Part shown: one piece after another, positions 10,871 to 20,253 of the stretch | Numbering within the stretch: position 1 is the stretch's first letter | Layout: every line of letters begins with the position of its first letter | Source: Ursus arctos | Lineage: Eukaryota > Chordata > Mammalia > Carnivora > Ursidae | Direction: 5' to 3' | Assembly (NCBI RefSeq): GCF_023065955.2 | Contig: NW_026623100.1 | Coordinates: 67,522,727-67,586,726, forward strand | Length of the DNA stretch: 64,000 nt | Position numbers and translations under genes: made by a program | Notes under the pieces: generated by a model | Database searches by the model: none | What the model saw: the letters and a program-made list of their open reading frames with translations, nothing else | What the model was told of the DNA's origin: nothing

Positions 10871-11336
10871 TTGCTTTTAGAGTGGGCTATGTCTGTAGTG
10901 GTATCCCTTTTTTTAGAGTGGTATCCCTTTTTTAGAGTGGGCTATGTCTGTAGTGGTATCCCTTTTTTTGTACCCGAAATTGACAATTCGTGTCTTCTTT
11001 TTTTTTTCTTGGTCTATTTTTACTCATCTTTTCAAAAAACTTGTTTTTGGCTTCATGGACTTTATCCTATTTTTTTCATTTTCTCTTTCGGTTTTCTGAT
11101 TTCTCAAGTTAATTTCCTTCCTTCTGTTTGTTTTATGCTTAGTTTCTTAAATGGGAAGTTTAGATTATTGGTTTGAGATTTTTTTCTTTTTTAATATAAA
11201 GATTTACTGTTAAAATTTATAAGCAATGTTTTCATGGCATCCCACACATTTTGATATGTTGTATTTTCTTTTTCATTCATTTAAAAATATTTTCTGCTTT
11301 ACCTTGAAACTTCCTCTTTGACTCCTGGATTATTTA

Positions 11337-11534
11337 TTTATTTATTTATTTTAAAGATTTTATTTATTTATTTGACAGAGATAGCCAGTGAGAGAGGGAA
11401 CACAAGCAGGGGGAGTGGGAGAGGAAGAAGCAGGCTCATAGCGGAAGAGCCTGATGTGGGGCTCGATCCCATAACGCCGGGATCACGCCCTGAGCCGAAG
11501 GCAGACGCTTAACGACGCGCCACCCAGGCGCCCC
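11337..11534 (-). mobile_element. CAN SINE, young-looking, bear/seal-like subtype
   Basis: It keeps the full body 'gccagtgagagagggaacac', 'gagtgggagaggaagaagca' and a head ending 'ccacccaggcgcccc'. The body sequence is the type I associate with ursid and pinniped genomes. An 18-base target duplication flanks it (11319-11336 and 11535-11552) with one C/T mismatch, so it is comparatively recent. Confidence 0.93.
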
Positions 11535-11703
11535 TGACTCCCGGATTATTTAAAGGTGTATTGTTTAATTTTCAAATATTTGGGATTTCCCAGGTTTTTG
11601 TTGGTTTCTCATTTCTTTCTGTTGTGGTCAAAGAACATACTTTAATTCTTTTAAACCTATTCTGATTTGTTTTGTTACCTAGTGTATGATCTGTCTTGGG
11701 TTT

Positions 11704-11821
11704 TTTTTAAAGCTCCACATTTTTCTCTCTCTCACTCTCTTCTTCTATCTGTCTCTGGGCTTGAACCCATGACCCCAAGATCAAGAGTTGCATGCTCTCC
11801 CTACTGAGCCACCCAGGCGTC
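11704..11821 (-). mobile_element. Truncated CAN SINE
   Basis: Reverse-oriented short SINE ending 'ctactgagccacccaggcgt'. Flanking tcttgggttt occurs at 11694-11703 and 11822-11831. Confidence 0.82.
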
Positions 11822-12260
11822 TCTTGGGTTTAATGTTTTATATTACTGGAAAAAAAAAGTGTATTCTGTTGTTGGGTGGAGGGTTTTATAATGTCAGATC
11901 ACACTGGTTGCTTGTCTTGTTCAAGTCTCTGTATCCTTGCTGATGTTCTACTTATCTCAGTTACTAAGAGGAGTGTTGAACTCTTCAGCCATAACTGTGG
12001 ATGTGTCTATTTCTCCTTTTAGTTCTGTCAGTTTTTGTGTCCTATAATCAATGCTCTTTTGTTAGTTGCATACACATTTGGGATTTGTTATGTCTTCTTG
12101 GTGAATTGAGCCTTTTATAATTATATAATATTCTTCTTTGTCCCTTCTAATTGTCCTTGTTCATAGTTTTCTTTGTCTGTTACTACTATAGCTACTTCGG
12201 TTGTTTTTTTTAATCAGTGTTTGTGTGGTATGTCTTTTCCCATCACTTTACTTTCTTTTG

Positions 12261-12855
12261 CCCTAGCCTCTCATCTTTCCTTACACATAACTTCCTTCTC
12301 CAACAAGAAATATGACTCCCATTAGCCTGAATATATTTCTTTTCTAAATCCTTAGTTACATGAAAAGTAGTTAAATAAGGATTAGCTCATACCACTGGAA
12401 AAACCCCCTGCTAAATAGAGTTCAGATTATGTTTACATTGCTTTTTGTCTTTAGTCTGAGGGCATATAGTCTAAATACTGTGTTCAAAAGTTACTTGGGT
12501 TAATCTCCTTCTCCTCTACCCCCATCTCTTCTGGTTATGTTATTCTTTGAAATAAAATATAGTTAGATTCTTATGTTTTTTTGTTTGTGTTCAGTTTTAA
12601 GGTCCCTCCCATCCTTATTTGTTTTAGTGTATAAAACATTAACATAGTTATAAAAGTCATAACTATTCAAAAATAGTTAGACCCAGAAAAGTGTCATTGC
12701 TCCCATCCCTTCCACCATGGAAGTAACTAATCTCATTAGTTTCTTTTTATCTGTCCGGTGTTTCTTTTGCTAAAATAAAGATTCATGTACATTTTCTTCC
12801 CCTGCCCTTATTCTTACACAAAAGGGAGTTATAATAATCCTTTGCACATTTTTTT
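12261..12855. other. Intergenic AT-rich DNA, possible LINE remnant
   Basis: No gene is visible. The part from about 12640 to 12850 resembles antisense LINE 3' sequence but is too diverged to assign. Confidence 0.3.
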
Positions 12856-13045
12856 TAAAACAATTAACAATTAACTATTTTGTTGTTGTTGCAGTTTTAG
12901 GTTTGCAGAAAAACTGAGCATAAAGGACAGAGTTCCCTTATAACTACTTACCTACCCACCCTCTCACCCCACCAGTTTCCCTTATTATTAACATCTTACA
13001 TTACTGTGGTACATTTATTACATTTATGAGCAAATATTGATATGT

Positions 13046-13066
13046 TGTTATTGTTGTTGTTGTTGT
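13046..13066 (+). repeat. (GTT)n short tandem repeat
   Basis: A run of GTT units with small interruptions abuts the left end of the next SINE, so it is probably its expanded A-rich tail read from the other strand. Confidence 0.7.
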
Positions 13067-13200
13067 TATTATGATTTATTAAGTAGGCTCTATACCCAGC
13101 ATTGAGCCCAACACGGGGCTTGAACTTAAGACCCTGAGATCAAGACCTGAGCCATGATCAAGAGTTGGATGTTTAAACGACTGAGCCACCCAGATGCCCT
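13067..13200 (-). mobile_element. CAN SINE fragment
   Basis: Reverse-oriented short SINE: 'taggctctatacccagcatt' through 'cgactgagccacccagatgc'. Flanks share ttgata at about 13036 and 13200, a weak target duplication. Confidence 0.78.
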
Positions 13201-13911
13201 TTGATACATATTATTAGCTAAAGTCCATAGTTTACATTAGGGCTCATTCTTTGTATTGTATATTCTATGCATAGGTTTTAACAATTGTACTCATCATTGC
13301 AGTATCATTAAGAATCATTTCACTGCCCTGAAAACCTCTCTCACTCCACCTGTTCATTCCTTGCTCCTTCCCCTGGCAGTCACTGATCTTTTTACTGTCT
13401 CCGTCGTTTTTCCTTTTCCAGAATGTCATGAAGGGAGAATCGTGTAGTGTGGAACCTTTTCAGATTGGCTTCTTTCACTCAGCAATATGCATTCAGAGTT
13501 TTCTCATGTCTTTTCGTGGCTTGATAGCCTTTTTTTTTTACACAGTAACACTCCATTGTATAGATGTACTACAGTCTGGTATCCATTTGCCTATTAAAGG
13601 ACATCTCGGTTGCTTCCAAGTTTTGGCACTTTCGAATAAAGCTGATATAAATATTCATGTGCAGGTTTTTGTGTGAACATAAGTTGGCAACTCATTGAGT
13701 AAATACCAAATATCGTGATTGCTGGAGTATATGGAAAGAGTATGTTTGGTTTTGTAAGAAACTGCCAAACTGTCTTCCACAATGGCTGTATTATTTTACA
13801 TTCACACCAGCAACAAATGAGAGTGAGTGCCTGATGTTGCATATCCAAATTGATATTGTCAGGGTTCTGGATTTTGGCCTAATAGGTGTGTAGGAGTATC
13901 TCGTCGTTTTA

Positions 13912-14086
13912 ATTTATTTTTTATTTATTTTTGAGGGAGAGAGAGAAAGTGAGGGGGGGCATAGGGAGGGCCAGAGGGAGGCTCCGTGCTGGGCTGACAT
14001 GGGGCTCAATCTCAGACCCTGAGGTCATGACCTGAGCCGAAATCAAGAGTCGGACCCTTAACTGACTGAGTCACCCAGGTGCCCCT
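13912..14086 (-). mobile_element. CAN SINE
   Basis: Reverse-oriented element with TTTATTTATTTTTGAG tail, GA-rich body and head ending 'ctgagtcacccaggtgcccc'. It lies between two L1 3' fragments. Confidence 0.85.
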
Positions 14087-14620
14087 CCAGAACTCCGTCT
14101 TGGAAAACTGAAACTCTACTTATTAAGGAACAACTCCTCATTTCCCTCCTCCCCACAGCCTCTGGCAACCGCCATTCAACTTTCTGTCTCCGAATTTGAC
14201 TACTCTGGGCACCTCATGTAAGTGGAATCATACTGTATTTGTCCTCTGTGACTGGCTTATTCCACTCAGCCAGAATTTCCTTTCTTTCTGAGGTTGAATA
14301 CTATTCCATTGTATGCATATATCACATTTTAAAAATCCATTAATCCATTAATGGGCACGTGGGTTTCTTCCACCTTTTGGCGTGTACAAACATCTCTCTG
14401 AGTCCCTGCTTTCAGCTGGGCGTAGACCAGAAGTGGAATTGCTGGGTCGTGTAGTAATTCTCTGTGTAGTTTTTTGAAGAACCACCGCACTGTTTTCATT
14501 TTGCATTCCCACCAACAGTGCACGAAGGTTCTCGTTCCTCCCCATTCTCCTCAACACTTGTTGCCTTCTGCATTTTTGATAGCAGCCATCCTAATGGGTG
14601 TGAGGTGGTTTACATTTAAT
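14087..14620 (-). mobile_element. Second L1M 3'-UTR-region fragment
   Basis: The same antisense L1 text as the preceding fragment recurs: 'gtggaatcatactgtatttg', 'ctattccattgtatgcatat', 'gaattgctgggtcgtgtagt', 'cattcccaccaacagtgcac'. It is therefore a second copy and not the continuation of the first. Confidence 0.7.
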
Positions 14621-14734
14621 GTGATTATTGATGTGTTTGGATTTAATGCTGTCATTTTATTTGATCTTTTCTGTTTGCCTCCTCTTTTTTATTCCTCTGT
14701 TTCCCCTTTCTTGGAGTCTTTTGGATGATTTAAA

Positions 14735-15165
14735 TATGGTTTAGTGTATCAGTTTAATGTATCTGTTGGTAAAAGGGACTTTGCAGATATGATGAAGGGT
14801 TATGAGAATGGAACGATTATTCTGGATTATCTGAGTGGGCCCAGTGTCATCACAAGAGTACTTACAAGAGGGAGGCAGGACAATCAGAGTCAGGAAAAGG
14901 AAATGCGATGACAGAAGCAGAGGTCGGAGTGAGGTGCTCTGAAGATGGAGGAAGGGGCCACAAGCCAAGGAATATAGGCAGCCGCTAGAAGCTGAAAGAG
15001 GCAAGGAACTCCAGGAAGGAACACAGGTCTGTTGACACCTTGATTTTAGCTCATGAAGGCCCATTTTTTACTTCTGGCCTCCAGAATCATAGGGTAGTAC
15101 ATTTGTGTTATCCTAATCCATTAAGTTTTCAGTAATTTCTTACAGCAGCAATAGGAAAATGCTAC
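14735..15165 (+). mobile_element. MaLR (MLT1-like) LTR fossil
   Basis: Forward-oriented LTR text: 'aaaagggactttgcagatat', 'gagtgggcccagtgtcatca', 'ctgttgacaccttgatttta', 'tacagcagcaataggaaaat'. These are hallmarks of ERVL-MaLR LTRs. It is a solo LTR remnant; no internal retroviral genes are present. Confidence 0.7.
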
Positions 15166-16661
15166 AGCTCGAGAGGCCAGTGTGGGATCTCACGCCCTTT
15201 GCTCTGTTGATTTGGCTCAGTTCTATGCATGTGCAACTCAGGATTTCATACAACAATTTAAAGGGCCTCATTCTCCTGCTCCCTCCTCTTTGATATCTTC
15301 TCCCACACTCTTGGGTTCCCAAGAGCCTCCTTTCCTGGTGGTCTGGCTGGAAGGAGAGAAATGAAGCTAAAGGGATATGCCCATTATCATTGTTATTGCT
15401 ACCATGGGTTTAGGTCTGAAGAGTCTAGAGAGAGTGTTTTTCTTCTGAGATTCTGGCTGCCCTAGAGTGTGATCTGGGACATACAGGAGATAAAGGCAAA
15501 CCTGGGAATTCACCACTGTGTGGGTCATTGTGTGAGTGCTGTGTTTCCTGCCTGGTTCATTGCTTTACACATTTTTCAGAGCCCTTAGGTAATTGCTTAT
15601 GTCTTTTGTCTGGGACTTCTGGTTGTAATCAGCAGGAGAGAGAGTAGAGTGTGCCTACTGAATCTTAACCAGAACCAGAAATTCTTTCATTTCTTTGTTA
15701 CTTTAAGAAATTTCCTGCCTTTTTTCCCTCTGTTTGTCATAAGGCATTACCTAATGTTTTTTGTTAACTCTTATGTTCTTTCTACTTTAGTGTGTATTTC
15801 TAATGTGATCTTTTTTTTTTTCCTAATTCTAATCTTCTCTGTATCATTCTAATTTTAGTATATGTGCTGCTGAAGCAAGCACTCTAATTCTTTCTGAGTT
15901 ATTTCATATCCTTTGTGAGTTTTTCTAATTCTGGTTTATATTGGTCTTTCATTCTACTATTATTGTTTTGTGTCCTCTGGCTTGTTTTGAAATCGTAGGT
16001 CATAATTTTCATGTATTTTGTGGGCTTGTCTTTCTGGAGGGCTTTTATTGCCTATAGGGGGTAGCCTTCTCCTTTTAAAGTTTTTTCTTGTAATATATTT
16101 ATATGGGGTTTTCCCTCAGTCCTTTTGTTTCTCACTTTTATATGAAATTTTCTTGAACTTTTAGAAGGAAGCCTGAATTTCATGGTGCTAGAGCTCTCTC
16201 TTCTGTTATTTTTGTGAAGTGTTTCAATACAGGACTGCTGTATTGAATTGTATTAATTGTAGTAATTCCCCTATTTATATCTGGGTCTCTCTTTTATCCC
16301 TGTGCTGTTCGGTTTAGACTCTGTCCCTAGTAGCTTTGTCTGTACGGGATGTGGTCCTGAATGGGGGCTTTGGCATAGTGGTTTTGAGGATTCGCAGGGC
16401 TTATATTTACCACGGAAGCCTTGCCCTCACCTGAGGACTGGAGTTTGCACGGCTTCTTGGCTCACGTGCCCTTAGCTCTGCCCCCAGCTCTCCAGCGAGT
16501 GTCTGTGGGTGTTCTTAATTCCATTAGACGCCCACAGTTCTCCTCCTCACATATGGACCACAGTGGTTTGATCCTACCCACTTGGGATTGGGAGTTCCAG
16601 ATATCCCTGTCACTTAGTTTTGTTTTAGATGTTATCCATGAGTCTATGAATTTTTCATCAT
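15166..16661. other. Intergenic stretch, no confident feature
   Basis: T-rich text at 15650-16300 may be an old antisense LINE. Two or three open frames of 60-80 codons lack any coding signature. Confidence 0.3.
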
Positions 16662-16675
16662 AGTTTCTCTGTTTT

Positions 16676-16870
16676 GTTTTTTTAAAAAGATTTTATTTAT
16701 TTATTTGACAGAGAGACAGCCAGTGAGAGAGGGAACACAGTCGGGGGGAGTGGGAGAGGAAGAAGCAGGCTTCCAGCACAGGAGCCTGACGTGGGGCTCG
16801 ATCCCAGGACTCCGGGATCACACCCTGAGCCAAAGGCAGACGCTTAACGACTGAGCCACCCAGGCTCCCC
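16676..16870 (-). mobile_element. CAN SINE with perfect 14-bp target-site duplication
   Basis: Full-length reverse element of the same body type as the one at 11337. The duplication agtttctctgtttt is exact at 16662-16675 and 16871-16884, defining both ends precisely. Confidence 0.94.
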
Positions 16871-16884
16871 AGTTTCTCTGTTTT

Positions 16885-18935
16885 TAATGGGCTCTTCAGA
16901 AAGATTTAAAAAACCCACAAAACTATGCACCCATTGCCACCATCCTTCACCTCAGGTGTTCTTATGCAAAGTGATGCTCTTGAAACATAAGGGGGAGAGG
17001 TGAAGGTTTGCAGGAGTCACTGATGGAAATAGGGAGCTCTTCGGGGATGATGAGAATAAGGTATGATGAGAATAAGGTAAGTGCACAGGTGAGGGTGGGG
17101 ACTGTGTATGAGTCGTGGCACCAGACTGTGTGAATGTGCGTTTTTTCTCCTTGTAGGTATCACCCCAAATGAAGCCTCAGAGGAGGCTGATAGCTAGTTT
17201 AGGATTATAGTAAGGATTGTAATTTTGTCTCGTTGCTCTGATTGAAGGACCAGAATTTTGGTGGTTGAGATACCTTTTGGGAGAGGAATTCCATTCCTGG
17301 GTATGAATGGACGTGAAACCAGGGTAGGGCTGCTAACTTGGGAGACAATAGAAGGGATCTAAGAACTGAAAACAGTAATGAAACTAAAGAGCAAATACAA
17401 AAGGGGAACCATGCGAATGTGCTAGATGGAGACTGTTGTCAGAGCTGGAGTTGGAGATTTCTTAGGTAGAACAGGTACAGGTTAAAAAAAGAAGACTCTG
17501 ATATCAGGTGCAGCTTCATACATTTGATCCCTATAAGTTATCAAATGTTCTGTAATTTCCATATTCTCAACAAATGGTGAATCAGTAGGCATTACCCTAA
17601 AATTGTCACAGGAGCTGGAGAGCCATAAGTAAAACCACAGGCTTAAAAAACTTGAGAGCTATTAATAAAAAAACACATGAATAGTCTGAATCATGTGTTG
17701 GTGGCTATCTACACAGAGCACAGAGATTTTCTAGCGTTCTCATTATGGCAACAAAGTAAAATTAATTTTGATATGATATATAGCATTATTTCTAAACATT
17801 GCATATAGTTACTTTGCTTATAGCATAAAGTTCCTTGGGAAAGTGTTGGAGATTAATTACAAATTTCTATGTTAGCATTTTAATGAGTGCAAAGTATTTT
17901 AACAAGACTTTGCAACAAAATATCCCTTTAAAAAGAAATGTGACAATCCACAAGTAGCATTATACTTAATATGTTACTGAAATAAAGGTTATTTGTGGTG
18001 GGAAGTCTCAAATTACCTCACATATATAAAGGAAACATCAGTAAGCTGTCAGTTCTATAGTTTACCAGAGTTTAATAAGGAAATTTCTTTAATAAGATTA
18101 TGTTTAAAATGGAGTTGGTAGCAAAGAAAGGAGTAATTGCCTATCACACTATAAAAAATCAGTTTCACATCTTTGGAATGTTTCTTTACACTAATTTCCA
18201 CATTGTTTGAACTTAAATTATATATACACAGAATCAAAAAAGCAAAAGATCATCAAAAAGCACTCCCCCCCTCCCACATGCTCGAGATTTTAAAGCTGGA
18301 ATTGGATGGAAATGTATCTCATTATTAACACAAATGTTAATCTAAACACATATTCAATAGAATTTTTTTGTTTTAATAGATCTTAATGAGGATACTGGAA
18401 TTAATGTGAAAGTTTTTGAATTTTCAGTGTTGATGGGACAAGTGATTGATTTCTCCGTCCCCTGATCTCTGATGCCGTCAGTCCCCTTGTTAAGAAGATT
18501 GTCATGTAGTTCAAAATAAATAAATTAATAAAGTAAATGCCCGAGAATCTTTTCCAGAAATTGTCAGGTCATACATTTGCAACTCTCACTGGATATGTGG
18601 GTTGGGTATTTTAGTTGTGTACAGTGGTTATAGTGTTATTGTTTATTTCACTCTTTTAATAATACAGCATAACAGATGCTGAAGTCTTTTTGGCACTTAG
18701 AAAATTGCAGTGAAACATATTTTGCTGTATTCAGAAAAAGGATCTGTTGACTTTAAAGAATACTGATCTTCTAATATATAAAAATGTATCAATTTATTTT
18801 AGGAAATATTTTGAGAATTCTAAATCAGAATTTGCTTCTGAATCTTTCACAATATTACCTTTACTTTCTCTTGTACATCTTTCAAAGAGGAGAGTCAGAT
18901 GTATTGACCCCAGAATCCCATTGACTGTTTGAGCT
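16885..18935. other. Intergenic unique-looking DNA
   Basis: I see no gene and no repeat that I can name. A short imperfect duplication 'gatgatgagaataaggta' occurs near 17047-17079. Short minus-strand frames near 18050-18240 have no coding features. Confidence 0.4.
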
Positions 18936-19347
18936 TGTTTGTTTGTTTGTTTGAGAGAGCGAGCACGTGCATGCGTGTGCACCAGGGTGGGGAGGGGCAG
19001 AGGGAGAGTGTGCACGGGCTGCAAGCTCAGGGTGGAGCCTTGATGCAGGGCTGTCTCACAACCCTGAGATCATGACCTGAGCCAAAATCTAGAGTCACAT
19101 GCTTGGGGTGCCTGGGTGGCTCAGTCCTTAAGCATCTGCCTTCGGCTCAGGGCCTGATCCCAGGGACCTGGGATTGAGCCCCTCATCGGTCTCCCTGCTC
19201 CACTGGGAGCCTGCTTCTTCCTCTCCCACTCCCCCTGCTGGTGTTCCCTCTCTTACCAGCTGTCTCTCTCTCTGTCAAATAAATATATAAAATCTTAAAA
19301 AAAAAAAAAAAAAGATGCTTAACCAAATGAGCCACCCAGGTGCTCCT
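18936..19347 (-). mobile_element. CAN SINE (outer, split by a younger SINE)
   Basis: A reverse element begins with (GTTT)n and GA-rich body, reaches 'tagagtcacatgctt' at 19104, is interrupted, and resumes at 19314 with 'gatgcttaaccaaatgagcc' to complete the head. The two parts are 18936-19104 and 19314-19347. Confidence 0.88.
19105..19313 (+). mobile_element. CAN SINE (inner, plus-strand, intact)
   Basis: Forward-oriented full-length SINE: head 'ggggtgcctgggtggctcag', CT-rich body, 'ctctgtcaaataaatatata' and a 17-base poly(A). It carries a short duplication (atgctt, at 19099-19104 and 19315-19320) and is inserted inside another SINE, so it is the younger of the two. It is the only plus-strand CAN SINE in the window. 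Confidence 0.95.
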
Positions 19348-19686
19348 TATATCATAATTTTAGAAGAGAAGAAAAGTCTTCTAGATTTGGGGGCCGGCGG
19401 CGGGGGGGGGGGGCAATTTATGGCCAAATAAGTTTGGAAAACACTACCTTGCATATCCACTTTAGTAAAATTGGAGTGAACATTAGTCTATTTTTGACCC
19501 TGAGAAGTTCTGTAGTAAAGAAACTTGTTTAACCTTGTTAAACCTAGCATTTCCCAAATTTATTTCATCTCAACACCTTGTACAGTATACAAAAGTTTAT
19601 AGCAGCATTATTCTTAATAGTTAAAATGAGGAAGCAACCCAAATGTCCATCAGCTAATGAATGGATAAACCAAATGTATCCGTTTA

Positions 19687-19785
19687 AAAAAATTGTAAGT
19701 AATCTCTGCCCAATGTGGGGCTTGAATTCACGACCCTGAGATCAAGAGTCGCATTCTCTACCAACTGAGCCAGCCAGGCGTCCCA
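19687..19785 (-). mobile_element. Short CAN SINE inside an L1
   Basis: About 100 bases in reverse: 'aagtaatctctgcccaatgt' to 'ccaactgagccagccaggcg'. Flanks repeat aaatgtatccgttta / aaatgtatccattta (one mismatch), confirming insertion into the L1 3' end. Confidence 0.85.
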
Positions 19786-19795
19786 AAATGTATCC

Positions 19796-19797
<2 letters not shown>

Positions 19798-19856
<59 letters not shown>
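19798..19856 (+). repeat. (TA)n microsatellite
   Basis: An almost perfect alternation of T and A over about 59 bases, immediately right of the short SINE's target duplication and inside the L1 3' end. Confidence 0.95.
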
Positions 19857-19860
<4 letters not shown>

Positions 19861-20253
19861 ATATACCTGCTCAGTGGAGAATTATTTGGCCATAACAACG
19901 AATGAAGTGCTGATACACAGTACAACATAGGTGAATCTTGAAAACACTATGCTAAATGAAAGAAGCCAGAGACAGGAGACCACATATGGTATGATTCCAT
20001 TTGTATGATGTATCCCTAATAGGCTAATTCCTAGAAACAGAAAGTAGATTAGTGGTTACCATGCCCTGGCGGTGGGGAAGTGGAGAGCGTCTGCTAATGG
20101 ACTCAGGTTTCTTTTTGCGATAGTGAAAATGTTCTGCAATTAGGCAGTGGTGATGGTCGCTCAACGCTGTGACTACTAAAAGCCACTGAATTGTATACTT
20201 TAAAAGGGTGAATTTTATCATGTGAATTATATGTCAATAAAGCTGTTATTTAA

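Larger units (their letters stand above)
10870..12260 (-). mobile_element. L1 LINE ORF2-region fragment, dead
   Basis: Antisense L1 sequence is recognisable by phrases such as 'ttttgatatgttgtattttc', 'gtggatgtgtctatttctcc' and 'tatgtcttcttggtgaattg'. It is split by two SINEs (11337-11534 and 11704-11821) and has no long open frame on either strand. An internal 55-base-period duplication lies at 10876-10969. Confidence 0.75.
12857..13905 (-). mobile_element. L1M 3'-UTR-region fragment, interrupted by a SINE
   Basis: Antisense old L1 3' sequence: 'gttttaggtttgcagaaaaa', 'ctttcactcagcaatatgca', 'tccattgtatagatgtacta' and 'aactgtcttccacaatggct'. A SINE splits it at about 13067-13200. No coding frame remains. 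Confidence 0.7.
19580..20253 (+). mobile_element. L1M LINE 3' end with poly(A) signal
   Basis: Forward L1 3' text: 'gaatggataaac', 'gctaaatgaaagaagccaga', 'tatggtatgattccatttgt', 'ttaaaagggtgaattttatc', then 'gtcaataaagctgtta' with AATAAA at about 20236. It is 5'-truncated, without ORF2, and is interrupted by a SINE and a (TA)n tract. Confidence 0.8.

Noticed and set aside
14735..15165. Possible endogenous retrovirus
   Set aside because: Only an LTR remnant of MaLR type is present; no internal gene or second LTR is seen.
19389..19414. GC-rich G-run considered as a promoter element
   Set aside because: An isolated homopolymer-like G tract in AT-rich repeat DNA, with no other promoter feature.
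1290..19785. tRNA-like sequences with A and B box-like heads
   Set aside because: They are heads of CAN SINEs, with SINE bodies and A-rich tails, and not functional tRNA genes.
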